NCBI GenBank assembly: GCA_038327385.1
Contig: JBBQKY010000110.1
Location: forward strand, 1 to 8,491
Direction: 5' to 3'
Origin: JAWWPG01 sp038327385
GTDB taxonomy: Bacteria > Actinomycetota > Actinomycetes > Propionibacteriales > Nocardioidaceae
Length of the DNA stretch: 8,491 nt
In this document: piece after piece, positions 6,527 through 8,491 of the stretch
How positions within the stretch are numbered: position 1 is the stretch's first letter
Layout of the letters: every line of letters begins with the position of its first letter
Notes under the pieces: generated by a model
The model's database searches: none
What the model saw: only the letters and a program-made list of their open reading frames with translations
What the model was told of the DNA's origin: nothing
Program-made: the position numbers and the translations under genes

Positions 6527-6538
6527 CGCACGAGCGTA
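6526..6538 (-). promoter_or_regulatory. Putative leaderless promoter (-10 TACGCT) of yaaA
   Basis: On the minus strand, TACGCT (6538-6533) is followed by six bases and the GTG start at 6526, the same geometry as upstream of the Nif3 gene. There is no Shine-Dalgarno-like sequence between box and start, consistent with leaderless translation. Confidence 0.5.
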
Positions 6539-6568
6539 ACCACGCGATCACGGCGCTGCCGCTGCGCT

Positions 6569-6574
6569 TAGGGT
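6569..6574 (+). promoter_or_regulatory. Putative -10 box of the RNB ribonuclease gene
   Basis: TAGGGT within CTTAGGGT fits TAnnnT and would start transcription near 6581, leaving a leader of about 27 bases. No convincing -35 box is seen. It lies in the 81-bp divergent gap shared with yaaA. Confidence 0.4.
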
Positions 6575-6592
6575 GGTCCAGGCCGACCACCG

Positions 6593-6600
6593 GAAGGGAG
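6593..6600 (+). promoter_or_regulatory. Ribosome binding site of the RNB ribonuclease gene
   Basis: The purine tract GAAGGGAG ends seven bases before the GTG at 6608 and supports that start. In contrast to yaaA and the Nif3 gene, this message is conventionally led. Confidence 0.7.
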
Positions 6601-6607
6601 CTGCCCA

Positions 6608-8056
6608 GTGTCGCAGCGTCGCGTGCGGCTCAATGCCGAGGACGGGCACGCCCTCACCGCCGAATTCGCAGCCATCGAGACGGAGCTGCACCTGCCGGGT
6701 GAGTTCGCAGACGAGGTGCTCGCTGCGGCCGACCAGGCAGCGGCTGGTGCCCAGCTGCCCGCTCTCGACCGCACCGACATCCCGCTGGTCACGCTGGACC
6801 CGGCGGGCTCGATGGACCTGGACCAGGCGGTGCACATCGAGCGCCGCGATGACGGCTTCCGGGTCCACTATGCGATCGCGGACGTCGCCGCGTTCGTCGT
6901 ACCGGGCGGCCCTCTCGATGAGGAGGCGCACGCGCGCGGCGAGACCCTCTATGCGCCAGATCACCGCATCCCGCTCTACCCGCCCGCGCTCAGCGAGGGC
7001 GCAGCCAGCCTGCTCCCTGATCAGGTGCGCCCTGCGCTGCTCTGGACGATCGACCTGGATGACAGCGGGGAGAGCACGAGGTTCGACGTCGTACGGGCCC
7101 AGGTTCGCAGCCACGAACGCTTCGACTACGAGTCCGTGCAACACCAGATCGACGCGGGGACTGCCGACGAGGTCTTCCTGCTTCTGCAGACGGTGGGAAG
7201 GCTTCGGCTGCATCGTGAGGCCGTCCGGGGTGGCGTCAGTCTTCCGCTTCCCGAGCAGGAGGTCGTCGTCGAAGGCGACCGATGGTCGCTGACCTACCGC
7301 CAGCAGCTACCCGTCGAGCAGTGGAACGCGCAGATCTCGCTGCTGACCGGCATGGGCTGTGCGGAGATGATGCTGTACGGCGACATCGGCATCGTCAGGA
7401 CCTTGCCTGCACCGCCCAACTCGGCGATCGCCCGGCTACGTCGAACTGCTGAGGCGCTGCACCTGGAGTGGCGCGCGGAGGTGCTGTACCCGGACTTCGT
7501 ACGGTCCGTCGACCCGAGCACGCCAGCCGGCGCCGCGATGCTGAACGCGTGTGCGTCGCTGCTGCGCGGTGCGGGTTATGTGGCGGTCGACGGGGGAGTG
7601 CCGGACCACATCGAGCACGCGGCGCTGGCTGCGGAGTATGCGCACACGACGGCGCCACTTCGGCGTCTGGTGGACCGGTATGCGGGCGAGATAGCTGTTG
7701 CGCTGTGTGCGGACCAGCCGGTTCCGGACTGGGTCCGCGCCCGCCTGCACGGCTTGCCAAAGGAGATGGACGCGGCCGACCGGAGGGCGCACCAGTTCGA
7801 CGGGGCCGTGCTGTCTCTCGTCGAGGCGGGGATGCTGCGGACGCGCGTTGGCGAGACGTTCCTCGGCGTGGTCACCGAGGTTGACGGACGGGACTCCTCT
7901 GCTGGCGTGGTAGTGCTCCACGACCCGGCGGTCGAGGCGCGCGTCAACGCGGCGGATGGAGGCGCGTTGCCGCTGGGCCGGGAAGTGGCGGTGCGGCTGG
8001 TGGAGGCGGACACCTCAACCCGGGTCGTCCGCTTCGAGCTCAGCCAGCCGGGGTGA
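6608..8056 (+). CDS. RNB-domain (RNase II-type) 3'-5' exoribonuclease
   Basis: A 482-residue protein of the short actinobacterial RNB class, lacking the two N-terminal cold-shock domains of full RNase II or R. The catalytic domain spans about 50-365. Motif I is TLDPAGSMDLDQAVH (62-76), giving Asp64, Asp70 and Asp72, the equivalents of E. coli RNase II D201, D207 and D209. The position of D210 is Gln73. The loop RIPLYPPALSEGAASLLPDQVRPA (120-143) and WNAQISLLTGMG (239-250) are typical, as is the HTTAPLRRLVDRY segment (346-358) holding the C-terminal active-site Arg. Residues about 410-480 look like a small beta-barrel RNA-binding domain, probably S1-like. It should degrade single-stranded RNA. 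rnpB follows within about 22 bases, so read-through is possible. Confidence 0.92.
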   Translation: MSQRRVRLNAEDGHALTAEFAAIETELHLPGEFADEVLAAADQAAAGAQLPALDRTDIPLVTLDPAGSMDLDQAVHIERRDDGFRVHYAIADVAAFVVPGGPLDEEAHARGETLYAPDHRIPLYPPALSEGAASLLPDQVRPALLWTIDLDDSGESTRFDVVRAQVRSHERFDYESVQHQIDAGTADEVFLLLQTVGRLRLHREAVRGGVSLPLPEQEVVVEGDRWSLTYRQQLPVEQWNAQISLLTGMGCAEMMLYGDIGIVRTLPAPPNSAIARLRRTAEALHLEWRAEVLYPDFVRSVDPSTPAGAAMLNACASLLRGAGYVAVDGGVPDHIEHAALAAEYAHTTAPLRRLVDRYAGEIAVALCADQPVPDWVRARLHGLPKEMDAADRRAHQFDGAVLSLVEAGMLRTRVGETFLGVVTEVDGRDSSAGVVVLHDPAVEARVNAADGGALPLGREVAVRLVEADTSTRVVRFELSQPG

Positions 8057-8067
8057 CCACAAACCGG

Positions 8068-8073
8068 TAGGCT
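8068..8073 (+). promoter_or_regulatory. Putative -10 box of rnpB
   Basis: TAGGCT lies 12 bases after the ribonuclease stop codon and about seven before the predicted RNA 5' end. It is identical to the hexamer before the Nif3 gene. No clear -35 box is seen; it would fall in the last codons of the ribonuclease gene. Confidence 0.5.
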
Positions 8074-8078
8074 CGTAG

Positions 8079-8491
8079 GGCGGGCGAGCCGACCGGGCGG
8101 CCGCGGCACCACGCGGCGCGAGCGTCGTACATGTCGAGGAAGGTCCGGACTCCGCAGGGCACAGTGGTGGGTAACGCCCACCCGAGGCAACTCGCGGGAC
8201 AGTGCCACAGAGACAGACCGCCAGCGGCCCCGACCAAACTCGGGGTGCGGGTAAGGGTGAAACGGTGGTGTAAGAGACCACCAGCGCCACGGGTGACCGC
8301 GGCGGCTGGGTAAACCCCACTGGGAGCAAGACCAAGTCGGCCCCTGGACAACGTCCAAGGAGCCGCGCAGGCGCAGGCGACTCCGGTCGCCGGAAGGGCT
8401 GCCCGCCCGAGTCTGCGGGTAGGTCGCACGAGCGTGCCGGCAACGGCGCGCCTAGATGGATGGCTGCTCAGGGTGTCGCGGAGACGCGGCT
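8079..8491 (+). ncRNA. rnpB: RNase P RNA, bacterial type A, 3' end beyond the window
   Basis: This is the catalytic RNA of RNase P, which removes the 5' leader from precursor tRNAs. Diagnostic blocks appear in order: the P1 5' strand GGGCGAGCCGACC near the start; the universal P4/CR-I block GAGGAAGGTCCGGACTCC (8136-8153), one base off the usual GAGGAAAGTCC; GGGTAACGCCC; CAGTGCCACAGAGACAGACC (8200-8219); GGTAAGGGTGAAACGGTG; GGTAAACCCCACTGGGAGCA; and the CR-V block AGATGGATGGCTGCTC (8454-8469). The 3' strand of P4, expected as ACAGAACCCGGCTTA, and the 3' strand of P1 are not reached, so perhaps 30-50 bases are missing. The 5' end is estimated from the P1 helix and the -10 box, to within a few bases. 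Confidence 0.95.

Noticed and set aside
8131..8443. Short open frames over the right end of the window
   Set aside because: They lie within the RNase P RNA, whose conserved blocks explain the sequence; the products have no recognisable domains.

Overview
The window is high-GC DNA (many GTG starts, codons ending in G or C, TAnnnT-type -10 boxes) from an actinomycete. I cannot name the genus. It holds seven protein genes plus the 5' part of the RNase P RNA gene, and nearly every base is assigned.

Region 1 (about 31-3144, + strand) is an operon of three overlapping genes: a Nif3/YbgI-family dinuclear-metal protein, a coiled-coil protein with a C4 zinc ribbon, and a fused RNase H I/histidine acid phosphatase. 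This is the gene order I know from Mycobacterium tuberculosis Rv2230c-Rv2229c-Rv2228c. The middle gene appears to start at CTG, and the first may be translated from a leaderless mRNA.

Region 2 (3145-5524) is a drug-efflux module. A 14-TM DHA2-type MFS exporter on the - strand is divergent from a TetR-family regulator on the + strand. Between them lie two 15-bp palindromes, one inside the exporter promoter and one over its predicted start site, a layout expected for TetR repression. A long inverted repeat separates the convergent exporter and RNase H genes.

Region 3 (5525-5743) is a short gap between the convergent tetR and yaaA genes. It is full of short direct repeats, including a perfect 29-bp pair and a triple 12-mer containing CTAG.

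Region 4 (5744-8491) holds yaaA (- strand, peroxide-stress family, possibly leaderless), a divergent RNase II-type (RNB) exoribonuclease, and rnpB directly after it. rnpB runs off the right edge. The RNB protein has Gln where Escherichia coli RNase II has the fourth active-site Asp.

RNase H, an RNB exonuclease and RNase P RNA within 6.5 kb give the window an RNA-processing theme, interrupted by the exporter/TetR pair. I found no phage, transposon, CRISPR or convincing new defence or biosynthetic system. The interesting points are regulatory architecture, start-codon use and active-site variation.
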